Origin: Welwitschia mirabilis
Lineage: Eukaryota > Gnetophyta > Gnetopsida > Welwitschiales
DNA: 64,000 nt
Direction of reading: 5' to 3'
Assembly (NCBI GenBank): GCA_051453625.1
Contig: JBOZIK010000001.1
Span: 172,755,096-172,819,095 of the forward strand
Positions within the stretch are counted from its first letter, which is position 1, and the number at the start of each line of letters is the position of its first letter. The notes under the pieces are model-generated. The model ran no database searches, was not told the origin of the DNA, and saw only the letters and a program-made list of their open reading frames with translations. Below, piece by piece: positions 12,861-23,801 of this stretch. The position numbers were made by a program, and so were the translations under genes.

Positions 12861-13309
12861 ACTAGGACATCATCTAACTAGAAAACTAACAACTAATACT
12901 AAACAAAAGATACTTAATCCAAAGAAGTTTCAATACTTCTAATCTAGAGTTGAATTAGCAATGAATTAATTTAAACTCAGTTTTTTATTATAAATTATGG
13001 GATTCATTTGACTCTAAGTCTTTATTCGAAGTTACTCTTAATCCAACTATTATGAGATGTGTAGTACAATTATGACCTAGTACTATGAAATGTGTAGTAC
13101 ATTCTTTGGCCTAGTATTATGGATTATATATGTACATAATAAGTTATACATGCTATAAAACATGTAGTAGTAAATTAACTACTTATTAAAGAAGTATTTT
13201 TGTCACATAGCAACTCCCTTAAGAACGTTTTATTATAGCCTACATTCCTAAGGTTTTTCCTAAAGTAATCAATTTTAAAAGAGAGTATACTTCCACATTA
13301 AGGGGCAAT
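12861..13309 (+). other. 3' untranslated segment and purine tract of D
   Basis: AT-rich DNA shared with inverted 23991-24400 of element C. It contains two tandem-like ATGAGATGTGTAGTACA / ATGAAATGTGTAGTACA units at 13052-13095. TTAAGGGGCAA at about 13298-13308 directly precedes the 3' LTR and is the likely polypurine tract. Confidence 0.6.
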
Positions 13310-13496
13310 TTCTAAGGATTGTATACACACTATGGTCTTATACCTTTGGGGTTGTGAAAATTCTAGTGAAATCCTAATTATGTATTTGCCATTATAGGTA
13401 GCTCTTCATTTTAATCAATAAGAGAAAACATTTTTGAAAAAACAAAGATTTAAATTCAGAAACTCTTGCTTATGTTTCTTGCTCTTTTAATTTCCA
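13310..13496 (+). repeat. 3' LTR of element D
   Basis: Starts TTCTAAGG (expected TG changed to TT) and ends TTTCCA. It aligns with 6638-6822. The G LTR resumes immediately after it. Confidence 0.75.
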
Positions 13497-13898
13497 ATAT
13501 AGATGCCCTTATTTTTTATGCTTATAATATTCTTGATATAAAGCTAGATGGCTTAGAAACATCAACCTCATGTCTATGATGGATGATATCATGTCATTAA
13601 ACTTGAGCTAGGACTACATAAATGTCATGTTTAAAGTGGATGTGATTATGTCACTGTGCTTGATATAAAGTAAAATATACATAAATTTAATTAAATATTT
13701 ATATTTTTTAAAACTTTATTATTATACTATTGATGTAATGTCCTAGTCCTAATTCTCTTATACATTTTAATCACTTATACTCATTTCCATTTTGCTTACT
13801 TAAATTGATAGTCTACCACATCTATCCCTATGGAATAACAACATTAGAACTATACTATAAATGGAAATCCTAGTTTTATTAGTAAATAATGGTTTGGT
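13497..13898 (+). repeat. Right LTR of G, second segment
   Basis: Matches 781-1150 of the left LTR in order, including CTCATGTCTATGATG, ACTTGAGCTAGGACTACAT, TATCCCTATGGAA and TCCTAGTTTTAT. It ends at the TTGGT target duplication of H (13894-13898). Confidence 0.8.
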
Positions 13899-14597
13899 TG
13901 TTGTAGTTTATATTTGTATAAGTTTTTACATTTAAAGAGACTATGTCATTTATAACCAAATAGATATCTTACACAATACATCATACTAGTATCAGTGGGA
14001 GTATACCTGAAATGTCATATCTCATTGAAGTCTATGAGTATGACACTGAGGTTACTTTGCAAATGAAATTAGAAACCAAAAATAGATAATAATGGAAGAA
14101 ATAAAAGTATAATGCAAAATGCAATATACAATATAAACTAATATGTAATGGAAAAATAATCCTAACTCTACTCGCTTTCAATCTTAACAAAGACTGCCTT
14201 TGATGATTTATGTTATCTAATAAATTGTTACTAGATCAAGGAAAATCATAAATTATAAGGATAATCAGAAAATCTAAAATGTAAACATGAAAATAAAACC
14301 AAGTATTATATTAAAAGAGTAACAACATCTTGGTTACAAAATAACCAGGTCTCAATGAAGGAAACAAAACCCTCCATCAATTGCACATCTTTCTGTAACA
14401 CATACAAATGGATCTTCACCTTTAACCTCCTATCACAAGGATTTTCAGTGCAATGAAGATGAGAAGGAGAGTCAAATGGAGGTTTATTTATAATAACTCC
14501 TAATAAAAAAAGATAAATAGTAGATGTGATTAGGTGCACTCATAAATGAAATTGGTAAAATAGCCAAAGGGCATTCTTAGAGTTGGTTACATATTAG

Positions 14598-14640
14598 TGT
14601 CATCCAAACTATCATCTAGACGATAGGTGGGATGATAGCA
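14598..14640. repeat. Shared palindrome, copy 1 (H 3' LTR)
   Basis: Left arm GTGTCATCC, core ATCATCTAGACGATAG, right arm GGGATGATAGCA. It is the clearest copy, with a nearly perfect inner inverted repeat around TCTAGA. Confidence 0.85.
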
Positions 14641-14701
14641 AATTATATAATATGACTTAGATAAAGGACTAATTAGTAATTTAGTAGTCCACCTTAGCAG
14701 T

Positions 14702-14742
14702 TGTTGTCCTACCTGTCATGAGGACGATGTAGGGGGTGACAT
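14702..14742. repeat. Shared palindrome, copy 2 (H 3' LTR)
   Basis: Left arm TGTTGTCCTACC, core TGTCATGAGGACGATG, right arm GGGGGTGACATT. It matches the copy at 21126 in the other LTR. Confidence 0.8.
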
Positions 14743-16594
14743 TCTTCTTTGATCATTTCCTTGAAGAAAACTTAGCATTTTTATCATTAATTCTTCTTTA
14801 AAGCTTTGTGCATCAGAAAGTATCTTTAATACATTACATTTGGATAGGAATCACACTTTTTCAATATTTTCTCTTGTATCTTCAAAATCCTTAGAATTTC
14901 ACCTAAACTTGTATAAAATTCCTATAAAACAACTCATAAAACCCCATTAGATAATCTTAAATTGGTAGGACAACATAGGCCTCCACTTAGCCTTTGTCAG
15001 TCCATTACAAAAACCAGGTGGAAAAACCATAATTGTGAGCTAATTTATTTTCCAAAAGATAAATCTAGAAGTTATAAAACAAGCTTATAAAATACATTAT
15101 ATAGGTAAATAATAAGTAATGCATAATGTGTATGAAAATTAAAAATTTTATGTCATGAAAGATCTAAATTAAGTTAAAAATTTTGAAAATGATTCATAAA
15201 AATGGGTCTCTACCCATCCTAAAAGAAAAAATAATACATCTTGTATTGGAAAATAAAGCAAATAAAGTAAACCAGAATGAGAAGATAGGAAAAAAGGATA
15301 ACTTTTTAAAATAAAGTGTAAATTTGAATAATGTTAAATTTAAAAAATATAGAAATATAAAATATTTTGATAAGTAAAAAAAAGTGTGGACAATGACAAA
15401 GTATTTCATCATAAATATTGATTAAGAGTAGTGCTTACAACACCAAAAACACAACTTTATTAAGAAAATTTTTCTAAGCAAGAAATGAACTTTTTATTAA
15501 AAATTGAATAAGAAAAACTTACTAAGAAAATATCGTAATGACTTTGAAATAACCAATCAAACCACAAAAGAATATAATAAGAATGGGCATATGATAATAA
15601 AATATAGCTAACTGATTTGATATTTTAACTTAGCAAACTTCCATAAAAGAAATCATAACATCACTTGATGTAAAAAATGCATGACTTAATGTACAAAAAT
15701 TCCATTTAATAAGATAATGATTATGATGATGCTAGAGTAAAATGCTTTAAAAAATGAATGATAAGACCAAAGAATTAATCAAAAAATAAACTCTCATGCC
15801 GTCATCTCAAAACAAACACCAAAATCTCAAGAAATGAAATGATCATGTGAAAAGACTAAAAGTCTAGGAGATAAGCAATGCCTCTGATAACACTAGGAAC
15901 ATCACTGATATATAGCCTTAAAGTTAAAACACAATTTTATTATCCATGATGAGGGGAGTACAACCATATTTAGAGAAGTGGGGGCCATAAAGCATAACCA
16001 AGTGACCTTCTTGTGGAGTTCCACAACTATCATATTACAATACCAAAGGATCCTCTTGAAAATATTTGCCTCGATGTACTTGCTGTAGAACATTAAGATG
16101 ACCATGTGGTTGAGATAGCATAAATAAAAACCATCATGATCTTTATTAATAAAAAAAGATTCCACATAACCAAATACTCTAAAAGACAAAGATGAAAGTC
16201 ATAAGACTAAAATAGAAAAAAACACTCTTAAACAATCTGAGATCTTTTCACCATTGAGAAAAATATCAAAAATAAAGCATGTTTCTTTAATTAAAGTATA
16301 TATTTTTGTGAATATCCTAAGGTTGAATGAATTAATATTACCACTGAAATGTCCAATTCAAAAGACTAGTCATTGAAATAAATACATTAGTCATGTTTAA
16401 AAGATGATCAAGTAGTATCATAATAATCTTTTAAAGGAAAAAGTTAAGAGAAAATTCAAACAGTTTACTCATGAAATTTCAAATTTTACCCATCAACTTC
16501 TTGAAATTGTTAAGCAATCAGGTTAGAAATCTCAACAATCATAAAAACATATTTTTTTAAAATAACAAAAAATAAAAATCAACATTTTATTAAC

Positions 16595-16634
16595 TGTCAT
16601 CCTATTAGTCATCTAGACGATAGAGAGGATAACA
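16595..16634. repeat. Shared palindrome, copy 3 (H interior)
   Basis: Left arm TGTCATCC, core GTCATCTAGACGATAG, right arm GAGGATAACA. Confidence 0.85.
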
Positions 16635-16698
16635 TACATAAGAAAAAGAAATAGAACATAGAAAATTAATAGAAAAACTAAAAAACTATCAAATTCAA

Positions 16699-16740
16699 CT
16701 ATCATCCACATTATCATAAGGATGACATAGGAGACAACAT
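16699..16740. repeat. Shared palindrome, copy 4 (H interior)
   Basis: Left arm CTATCATCC, core TTATCATAAGGATGAC, right arm AGGAGACAAC. Confidence 0.7.
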
Positions 16741-16905
16741 ATTATTAACAGGGAGAAAAAAATATAGAAACTATAAAAACAGAAGATGAAAATAGAAATT
16801 GAAAATCAATAGTACCATGAAAACAATAAAGAAAAATAAAGGCCAAAAAATATTATTCAATTTCTAAAATCTAACTCACACTTTTAAAGAAATCAAGAAA
16901 GTAAT

Positions 16906-17404
16906 NNNNNNNNNNNNNNNNNNNNNNNNNNNNNNNNNNNNNNNNNNNNNNNNNNNNNNNNNNNNNNNNNNNNNNNNNNNNNNNNNNNNNNNNNNNNNNN
17001 NNNNNNNNNNNNNNNNNNNNNNNNNNNNNNNNNNNNNNNNNNNNNNNNNNNNNNNNNNNNNNNNNNNNNNNNNNNNNNNNNNNNNNNNNNNNNNNNNNNN
17101 NNNNNNNNNNNNNNNNNNNNNNNNNNNNNNNNNNNNNNNNNNNNNNNNNNNNNNNNNNNNNNNNNNNNNNNNNNNNNNNNNNNNNNNNNNNNNNNNNNNN
17201 NNNNNNNNNNNNNNNNNNNNNNNNNNNNNNNNNNNNNNNNNNNNNNNNNNNNNNNNNNNNNNNNNNNNNNNNNNNNNNNNNNNNNNNNNNNNNNNNNNNN
17301 NNNNNNNNNNNNNNNNNNNNNNNNNNNNNNNNNNNNNNNNNNNNNNNNNNNNNNNNNNNNNNNNNNNNNNNNNNNNNNNNNNNNNNNNNNNNNNNNNNNN
17401 NNNN
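16906..17404. other. Assembly gap (499 N)
   Basis: Unresolved bases in the H interior between two diverged copies of the same A-rich segment, so a tandem duplication probably caused the assembly break. Confidence 0.99.
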
Positions 17405-17555
17405 TTGTAAACAGAAATAAAAACTAAAAATAGAAAATAGAGACTATTAAAATAGAAACTAAAAATCAAGATCAAAAGTATCAAGACAGCTAAAAGGAAA
17501 GATCTAAATAAGAAAACTATATTTAAATACTAAAAAGCTAACTTACACTTTTATT

Positions 17556-17584
17556 GAAAAGAAAGAAAGAAAGAAAAAGAAAGA
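17556..17584 (+). repeat. (GAAA)n microsatellite
   Basis: A short run of GAAA units in the H interior, just right of the gap-flanking repeat. Confidence 0.85.
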
Positions 17585-18480
17585 TGGTCTCAGGATATTT
17601 GTATTCTTTTAGAAAATTAGGTCCAAATAAGGTATTCACCAATTGATAAAACATGAAAGATATGTAATCATTTTTTAGTAAAGTTAATTAGAAGAAGAGA
17701 GAGTAAAAAGATAATATTTGGATAGCATAAATTTTAGAATTTAAATAAGAGATGAAGAAATAATAAGTGTCCTTGAAAAATGATCTAATATAAAAGCTTT
17801 GTGAATCTTGAATATCATTGGAAAAGGCATGTAAAAAGGGACTCAAAGAAAGTTTCCAAGATAATTTTGAAGGATCTTTGAAATGTTTCCTATTATTTTA
17901 TTTAAGATATGGATTTGTAAGAAGAAAAACAAGGCTTTTAAAATTTTTCATAAGCACATGATAATTTTTTTCATAAGCATTAATGTACAATTCATATAAC
18001 TCATGGAAAAACAATCTCTTATCAAAATCATGATATGAAGGATTTGAAACATAAATTACATTTAGGTCTTAATATTAAACATGAGAGGCTTTATTTAGGA
18101 TCCAAGGATTTGTAAAAAACTTTTTAGGATAAGTGATTAAAATGGGTTTAACATACCTAAGAAGCTCTTTAACATTTAATTTCAAGCATGGATTGGGATC
18201 AAGATGATATGATTTTCCCAATTAATAATTCCAAGATATCTCAAATTTTGTTTTGGAAAATAATGATCAATGGAAGCATATGGTAGAGTTAACTTTGCAA
18301 ATGATGAAAAGATGTTACTTTTTGAATATGAAGTTTTCAAAGAAAGAGGTTATGAGATTTTTGAACTTAAGTCCTCAAGATGATGTGGTTCATTATTTTC
18401 AAGGACAAGAATGTGATTTAGAGAATTATTTATTTGAATAATTTCTTCTTTTAATTATATCTCCTTCTTATTTATGATTG
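17585..18480. other. Middle of H interior, unrecognised
   Basis: AT-rich DNA. A 62-codon frame on the plus strand (18253-18441, ending LENYLFE) is antisense to the element. The minus strand also reads fairly open in places (for example a segment with YPKKFFTNPW near 18110). Neither resembles a known family. Confidence 0.4.
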
Positions 18481-18484
18481 ATTA

Positions 18485-19470
18485 TTTTATTCTCTTCTTT
18501 TTCATTTTGTTGAGGATCATCATTCTTTTCTAAGATGGTGGATTCCTTAAAAAGATCATTAAAAAGATTATAGAAATAAAATCTCTCATTATTTGATGAA
18601 AGATATTCTAATGTTTTTGGCTTAATTCCTCTTCCTCTTTAAATAACTCCATTAATTCTAAACTGTAATTCTCATCTGAGTTTAGTTGATCATTTTCCAT
18701 TGATTTCATTTCAATGCCTATCTCCATTAGTTTGTGAAGTTATATATTAGTGGAACTCTTTATCCTTATAAAACATGTAAAAGCTTTGAATATGATCTAA
18801 AATCTCAATGTTATCTTCTTTTTATTCTTCACTATTCTCATTATCTTATTGTATGTTGTTCTTGTCATTAGAAGGAGAAACATGATCATCATTTTTATTA
18901 TAGATTTACTCATGAATGTACTCTTCATTTAATGAATGACTTTCAAATATCACATCATCATCATCCAAATAATCATCCTCATCTTCATTGTTGAAAGAGG
19001 CAGTCAAGCTGTTATTATCTCCCCTTTTCTCATCTCCTAATGAGTAGAATAATGAAGTTCAGTCTAAAATTTTGTTCTCAACTTAAAATCAAGAATTATA
19101 AACAGTCATTCCTATATTGTTTTCATTTTCCTCAATGTGGAATGTAAAAGGATATGTTTAAGGATTTAGAAGATATTATTGACTTTTCTAGATAAAAGCA
19201 ACCAAAGTTTCTATGAGTTTATTAATATTTTCATGGTACTTTTTTCTTGTATTCCTTAATTCTTTCATTGGATTATTTTTTTCTTTGTAGTAGTTCATGG
19301 GAGATGGATGGGATAAGTAAAAGAAATTGAATGAGATTGAATCCATAAGATTTTCTTCATGAGTCCTATCTGGATTTTGAAAAGGAAAGGGAAAATAATA
19401 AGGTGGTTGAAAAGATGATTGAGCCTTATTCCTACTCTTAACATTTTTTGTGATGGCCTCCCTTTTTTTG
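18485..19470 (-). pseudogene. Decayed acidic gag-like ORF of element H
   Basis: On the minus strand from about 19470 downward the translation runs through a proline/phenylalanine-rich start (QPPYYFPFPF), then NPDRTHEENLMDS, a Lys/Glu-rich helix (YKEKNNPMKELRN), and a strongly acidic block near 18950-19010 (NEDEDDYLDDDDVIFES). It continues with SNNERFYFYNLFND and ends in ILEKNDDPQQNEKEEN. Stops interrupt it. Its position after the 5' LTR and primer site fits a gag or gag-leader protein, but no zinc knuckle or standard gag domain was seen. Function is not assigned. Confidence 0.4.
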
Positions 19471-19896
19471 CAAAATGCTTTCTAAGTGTTTTATTACCAT
19501 TCTTCTCAGATTCTTTTCTTCTTTTCCTAGCAAGAAGTTTTCCAACTATTTTATTACTATTATCTTCGGTTTGTTTTTACACTTTCTAATAAGAATTTTT
19601 ATACAAGTGAATCTATTAGTATTTATTTTTATTTTTTTTTTAAGAAGAATGGAAGGAAGAAAATCTTTAGTTTAAGATGAAGGTAGGTGCTTAAAAATGA
19701 TAGATTTTAAAAGTTTTATAAATAAACTAATCTCAAAACAAAAATAAGATATGCACCTAGAGTTTATGTTCTTAGTCCTTCTATAATACTTCCTTCTGTC
19801 AGTAGCCATGTTTCTCTAATAAGACCTTTTTTTTTCTACATCATAGTTCCTACAGGTAAAAAAAAAACAACAGAAAATAAATAGAAAACAACACTT

Positions 19897-19935
19897 TTGT
19901 CTTGTCTATCATGGGGACAACAAAGAGGATGACAC
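19897..19935. repeat. Shared palindrome, copy 5 (H interior)
   Basis: Left arm TTTGTCTTG, core TCTATCATGGGGACAA, right arm GAGGATGACAC. Confidence 0.7.
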
Positions 19936-20004
19936 ACACAAAAAACCAAAAAATAGAAATAGAATTGAAACTAAAACTAGAAGCAGAAAGTACAAGAAAT
20001 AGAA

Positions 20005-20045
20005 TTGTCATCCTCCTCAACATTCGGACACTACAAGAGATGACA
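20005..20045. repeat. Shared palindrome, copy 6 (H interior)
   Basis: Left arm TTGTCATCCTCC, core CAACATTCGGACACTA, right arm GAGATGACAA. Confidence 0.75.
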
Positions 20046-20103
20046 AAGACTAATTTTATTGCAGAAAAATTAAAATCCAAAAATAAAATCAAAAGTAAAA
20101 ATG

Positions 20104-20144
20104 ATTATCATCTTAACTATTATGGGAATGATAGAGGGGATGAC
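20104..20144. repeat. Shared palindrome, copy 7 (H interior)
   Basis: Left arm ATTATCATC, core ACTATTATGGGAATGATA, right arm GGGGATGACC. Confidence 0.7.
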
Positions 20145-20294
20145 CACAAAATTTTTATAAAAAATTAAAATTAAAAAACTATACACAAAAAACCTATAAC
20201 TCCTAATAAAATACAATGCTGCATAGATATATAATTGAATAGAGGTCTAATATACTTACTCAAATGATAACAACCCTTGTACTCCTTGATAGCC

Positions 20295-20312
20295 TTCCTC
20301 GACAATGGCACC
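20295..20312 (-). promoter_or_regulatory. Primer-binding site of H, like tRNA-Asp
   Basis: On the minus strand TGGTGCCATTGTCGAGGA, against the Athila/Tat primer site TGGCGCCGTTGCCGGGGA. The differences are transitions, mostly at CpG. It lies beside the right LTR, which is therefore the 5' LTR. Confidence 0.8.
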
Positions 20313-21022
20313 AAAATGTTGTAGTCTATATTTATGGAGGTTTTTACATTCAAATAGATCCTATCATTTATAACCAAAATAGATATCTTATGTAATACAT
20401 CAAACTACTATGAGTGAGAGTAGATTCATAATGTCATATCTCATTGAAGTCTATAAGTATGAGACTTAGATTACTTTACAAATGAAACTAGGAACCAAAA
20501 ATAGATAATAATACAAGAAATAAAAGTACAATGCAAAATGCAATATGTAATCTAAACTAATATGTAATGCAAAAAAAACCCTAACTCTACTTGCTTTCAG
20601 CCTTAACAAAGACTACCCTTAATGATCCATTTCATCTGATAAATTATCACTAGATCAAGAAGAATTATAAACCATAAGGATAATTAGAAAATCTAAAATG
20701 CAAACATGAAAAGAAAACAAAGTTTTATATTAAAAGAATAATAACATTTGGATTACAAAATAGCCAGGTCTTAATGAAGGATACACAGCCCTCCCCCAAG
20801 TGCACGTATTTTTGCAACACACGCAGATGGATCTCCCGCCCTTCGACCTCCTATTACAAGGATTTTCAATGTAACAAATATAATAAGAAGAGTAAAAGGA
20901 AGGTTCATTTATAACAACTTGTAGCAAAAAAAAAAAAAGACAAACAATAAATGCAGTTAGGTATTCTTATAAATGAAATGGATGAAACAGTCAAAGGTCA
21001 CTATCAGAGTCAATTATCTATT

Positions 21023-21068
21023 AGTGTCTTCTATACTGTTGTCTAGATGACAAGGGGATAATAGCACA
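21023..21068. repeat. Shared palindrome, copy 8 (H 5' LTR)
   Basis: Left arm GTGTCTTC, core TTGTCTAGATGACAAG, right arm GGGATAATAGCA. It pairs in position with copy 1 of the other LTR. Confidence 0.8.
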
Positions 21069-21125
21069 TTATAAATTATAAATTAAATTAATGACTCATT
21101 GATGATTCAATGGTCCACATCAACA

Positions 21126-21167
21126 TTTATCATCCTACTTGTCATGAGGACGATGCAGGAGATAATT
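21126..21167. repeat. Shared palindrome, copy 9 (H 5' LTR)
   Basis: Left arm TTTATCATCC, core TGTCATGAGGACGATG, right arm GGAGATAATT. Confidence 0.8.
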
Positions 21168-21400
21168 GTTTTCTTTGATCATTTCCTTGAAAAGAACTTA
21201 GCATTTTTATCATTAATCCTTCTCTAAATCTTTATGCATCAAAAAGTGGCTTTAATACATCACATTTGGATAAGAATCATACTTTTTTGAGATTTTCTCT
21301 TTTATCTCCAAAATCTTTAAAATTGCACATAAACCTATATAAAAGTTCTACAAAACAACTCATAAAACCCATCAAATAACCTTAAATTGGTTATGCAACA

Positions 21401-21451
21401 TTGGTCATGCAAGATTTTTATTCTTGGGATAATTTCACATATTATCATACA
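21401..21451 (+). repeat. Right LTR of G, third segment
   Basis: After the TTGGT duplication of H the sequence CATGCAAGATTTTTATTC...CATATTATCATACA matches 1151-1197 of the left LTR, which shows that H lies within the LTR rather than next to it. The end at TATCATACA is the last base of shared sequence. Confidence 0.7.
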
Positions 21452-22189
21452 TTTATGATAAATAAAATTATAATTAGATTTTACCATGAACAAAGATGTC
21501 AAAAACCAGAATGATAAAGGAAATAATAAAACTAATAAAGAGTAAGAAAAAGTGCATAAAATAAAACTAATTTAAATAACTTGTAGAAGATGTGTAATGA
21601 GAGTAGCCATGACTCATAGTACCAATTGATAAGCCTATGGGAGATGGTTGAGCTAACATCATAATCAAAGATAAAGTATACATTGATGAAGTGGTCTATT
21701 ATGGTGTAGTGAGCCTACTAGACTAGAACCGGTGACACATGTACTAAAAAGATGCTTTAAGTCCTCACCATAATGAAGAAACATCCTATGGAGAGGAATA
21801 TCAAGGTGGCCCTAGTGAGACCTTAATCTACATGGAAGGTGATATAGGTATTTCTTTAGACTTCCCTACCTCTTCATCCTTTGATTGCTCTTCATCCTTT
21901 CACTCCTCATTAACATCATCATTTATAGAATCCTCTACTAATTCCTCATCTGTGTTGTCTTTCTTGGATGCCTCTTTTGCATAGTCCTCTATAGGCTTCT
22001 ATTCTTGCTCCTTTAAATCCTTCTTCTCATCAATCTCTTAGCCTAAATATTCTAGTGGATGAGTAGGAGATGTTTTATTGAGTAGAAGGGAAAATGAGAA
22101 GTAGGTTGAAAAGTCTTTGGTGCATGTTTCAACCTCATTAACTCCTTAATAAGGTACATAATCCATTATTAAGATTTCTCCTACTCATA
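21452..22189 (-). other. Region downstream of copia relic E, with acidic reading frame
   Basis: Lies directly after the RNase H end of E on the minus strand. Between about 22055 and 21836 the minus strand reads an acidic, lysine-rich stretch (IDEKKDLKEQE, KKDNTDEELVEDSINDD, KDEEVGKSKEIP) with few stops. It could be a 3' ORF of E or low-complexity chance coding. No domain was recognised. The rest is AT-rich without signal. No LTR of E was identified. Confidence 0.4.
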
Positions 22190-23765
22190 TAACTAGGTAT
22201 CAAGACAAGTAAGGAGATAAGAAGAAATAATAAAAGGTTTAAAAACAAGTACTAATATTCAAATATTTGCAAAAAGAGGTAAATGATCTTGTGAAAAGGG
22301 TTTAATTAGAATGTTAGCTAATTAATGATTAGTAGGTATATATTCAAGCATGATATCTTTACTATTAATATGATTTCTAACAAAATAATAATGAATATCA
22401 ATATGTTTGGTTCTTGAGTGAAGCACAGGGTTCTCAGAGATATTTATGGCACTAGAATTATCATAGAAAATAGGTGTATTGAATTCACAAATATTAAGGT
22501 CTTATAAATCATGATGAATTCATATTACTTAAGCTATACAAGTATAAGTAGCCATATAATTAGATTTAATGATGTATAGAGATCCAATTAATTAAATATA
22601 ATTCTAAAAAGCAATAATTATTACTAATGCTTTTCCTATCATGCGTAGAACCACCCTAGTTGCATCATGAAAAGAAGATAAGTCTAATGTAATATCTCTA
22701 GAAAACTAAATATCATAGTTTAAGATTCCTTTTAGATACCTAATAATTTATTTAATAGTCCTAAAATAATATTTCTTTGGTTTGGATGAATATCTGATAT
22801 ATAATCCTATCAAAAATATGATATCTAACATACTAGATGTCAAGTAAAGTATGCTACCAATTATGCTTCTATATAGTTTGATGTCCATATCCTTAGCATT
22901 CTCATTAATATTTATTTTATGATTGGTTTCCATTAGTGTAGATGCTTGTTTACAATACTAAATGTTTTTATAAGTTTACCTATAAATTTTTGTTGAGATA
23001 AAAATATACCATTCTCTTTTTGCTTAACCTATAATCCAAGGAACTTTTACAGCTTATTTTAAAATGATTAGTTATAAATTTAACAAGACATAGAGTTCAT
23101 AGTTGTTCTAAATATAATGTCATCAACATAAATTTATAGAAGTAAGAAATTAGAATTGATCTTTATAATTTATAGAGTGTTATCTATTTTAATCTTGATG
23201 AAATCATAATCTAAGAGATAAGAGGTTAGTTCTTCATACATGGTCTTAGTACCTATTTAAGTTTATTTGATTTTTCAAGTTATAAACATGATGAGGATAT
23301 CCTAGTTTTTTAAAACTATAGATTCTTTTATGAATATAACTTCATTTTATGTTTTATTCAAAAAATCATTTTTTACATTTATTTGATAAATTTTAAAGTC
23401 GTAAAATAAGATAGTAAATGAAAAATGTGAATATACTTCAATCTAACCATCAGTGCAAAGGTTTTTTAAAAATCAATTCCTTTCATTTGGGTGTGTTCTT
23501 GTGCTAGTAATATTGTCTTATTGCTTATCATTTAAGAGTTTTCTTTTAGCTTATTTTTAAAAGTTCATTTGATATGAATACTATTGTACTCACTTGGTCT
23601 AGGAATAAACTTCTATATATCACTCTTCTTGAATTGATTAAGTTCTTCTTGCATAGCATTGAGTCAACATTCATTTTTTTCAGCTTCTTTAAAAGATTTA
23701 TATCCTAATGTGGAGATAAAATAAACATGTATAAAATAAACTTTTAATCTTTACTTTATTCAACA
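22190..23765 (-). pseudogene. Relic E: Ty1/copia reverse transcriptase-RNase H
   Basis: On the minus strand from 23765 downward: the RT opening (NAMQEELNQFKKSD then FIPRPSEY), then LLAQEHTQMKGIDF (usual KARLVAQGFTQxEGIDY), the active site IYVDDIIF at about 23110-23140, FLGL with QKENGIFLSQQKF, YRSIIGSILYLT at about 22850-22890, and near the end FYDNSSAINISENPV and HSRTKHIDIHYYF (copia RNase H). It ends at LANILIKPF (usual LADIFTKPL) near 22290-22310. Many stops and frameshifts are present. RT-RNase H copies element RNA into DNA. The upstream gag, protease and integrase of E are not seen: element C begins at 23802. Confidence 0.9.
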
Positions 23766-23801
23766 CATCACTAATTACTAACTTTATGGATATATCCTTA
23801 T

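Larger units (their letters stand above)
6638..13496 (+). mobile_element. Element D: non-autonomous Ty1/copia-derived element with short LTRs
   Basis: Bounded by 185-187 bp LTRs (6638-6822, 13310-13496), with a tRNA-iMet-like primer site five bases after the 5' LTR. Order on the plus strand: LTR, primer site, about 3.2 kb leader, decayed gag, integrase, the first part of reverse transcriptase, a further 350 bp, purine-rich tract, LTR. The order gag-integrase-RT is that of copia. RNase H and the catalytic part of RT are missing. Element C on the opposite strand shows the same layout and the same RT truncation, so the deletion predates both copies. Target-site duplication is unclear (AGAAG versus ATATAG). 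It lies inside the right LTR of G. Confidence 0.8.
13899..14975 (-). repeat. 3' LTR of H (left copy)
   Basis: Begins TGTTGTAG and ends CAACA. It aligns along its length with 20317-21400: shared blocks include GTCATATCTCATTGAAGTCT, AAAAATAGATAATAAT, CAATGCAAAATGCAATAT, TCAAAATCCT-like stretches and TGATCATTTCCTTGAA. It contains two of the shared palindromes. Confidence 0.9.
14976..16905 (-). other. 3' part of H interior, unrecognised
   Basis: From the LTR-proximal purine-rich GGCTAAGTGGAGGCC (minus strand) into AT-rich DNA with few open frames. The longest is 95 codons on the minus strand (15902-16189), containing KKVTWLCF and PSSWIIKL, with no recognised family. Two palindrome copies occur (16595-16634, 16699-16740). 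The stretch just before the gap is repeated in diverged form after it (TCTAACTCACACTTTTA at 16869 and GCTAACTTACACTTTTA at 17537). Confidence 0.5.
13899..21400 (-). mobile_element. Element H: Athila/Tat-like non-autonomous LTR retrotransposon
   Basis: Direct LTRs (13899-14975 and 20317-21400) are flanked by the perfect duplication TTGGT (13894-13898 and 21401-21405). The minus-strand primer site beside the right LTR resembles tRNA-Asp, as in Athila/Tat Ty3 elements, so the element reads on the minus strand. The minus-strand 3' end reads CTGACAAAGGCTAAGTGGAG before the LTR, close to CTGACAAAGCCAAGTGAGG of element I. The 5.3-kb interior has no protease, RT or integrase motif, only an acidic gag-like relic. 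Nine copies of an imperfect palindrome shared with I lie inside. It probably moves, or moved, with proteins from an Athila-type partner. It is inserted in the right LTR of G. Confidence 0.85.
20317..21400 (-). repeat. 5' LTR of H (right copy)
   Basis: Begins TGTTGTAGTC and ends ATGCAACA, followed by the TTGGT duplication. It contains two palindrome copies at the same places as the left LTR. Confidence 0.9.
1..21451 (+). mobile_element. Element G: LTR retrotransposon with non-coding interior, host of D and H
   Basis: The left LTR (1-1197, truncated by the window edge) and the right LTR share ordered homology: a stretch around a TATA-like site, then the block at 600-740 matching 6470-6590, 800-1140 matching 13510-13890, and 1150-1197 matching 21406-21451. 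The right copy is therefore one LTR opened by two later insertions. A purine tract (5634-5644) directly precedes the right LTR, which starts TG at 5645 and ends CA at 21451, so the element runs on the plus strand. The interior (1198-5633) has no recognisable gag or pol. It resembles a large non-autonomous derivative, but complete decay of a coding element cannot be excluded. Its superfamily is not determined and its left target duplication lies outside the window. Confidence 0.75.

Noticed and set aside
18253-18441. 62-codon plus-strand frame in H as a gene
   Set aside because: Antisense to the element, short, no recognised homologue and no promoter or splice context.
14598-21167. CRISPR-like array
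   Set aside because: Units are palindromic, irregularly spaced, diverged and inside plant LTR elements.
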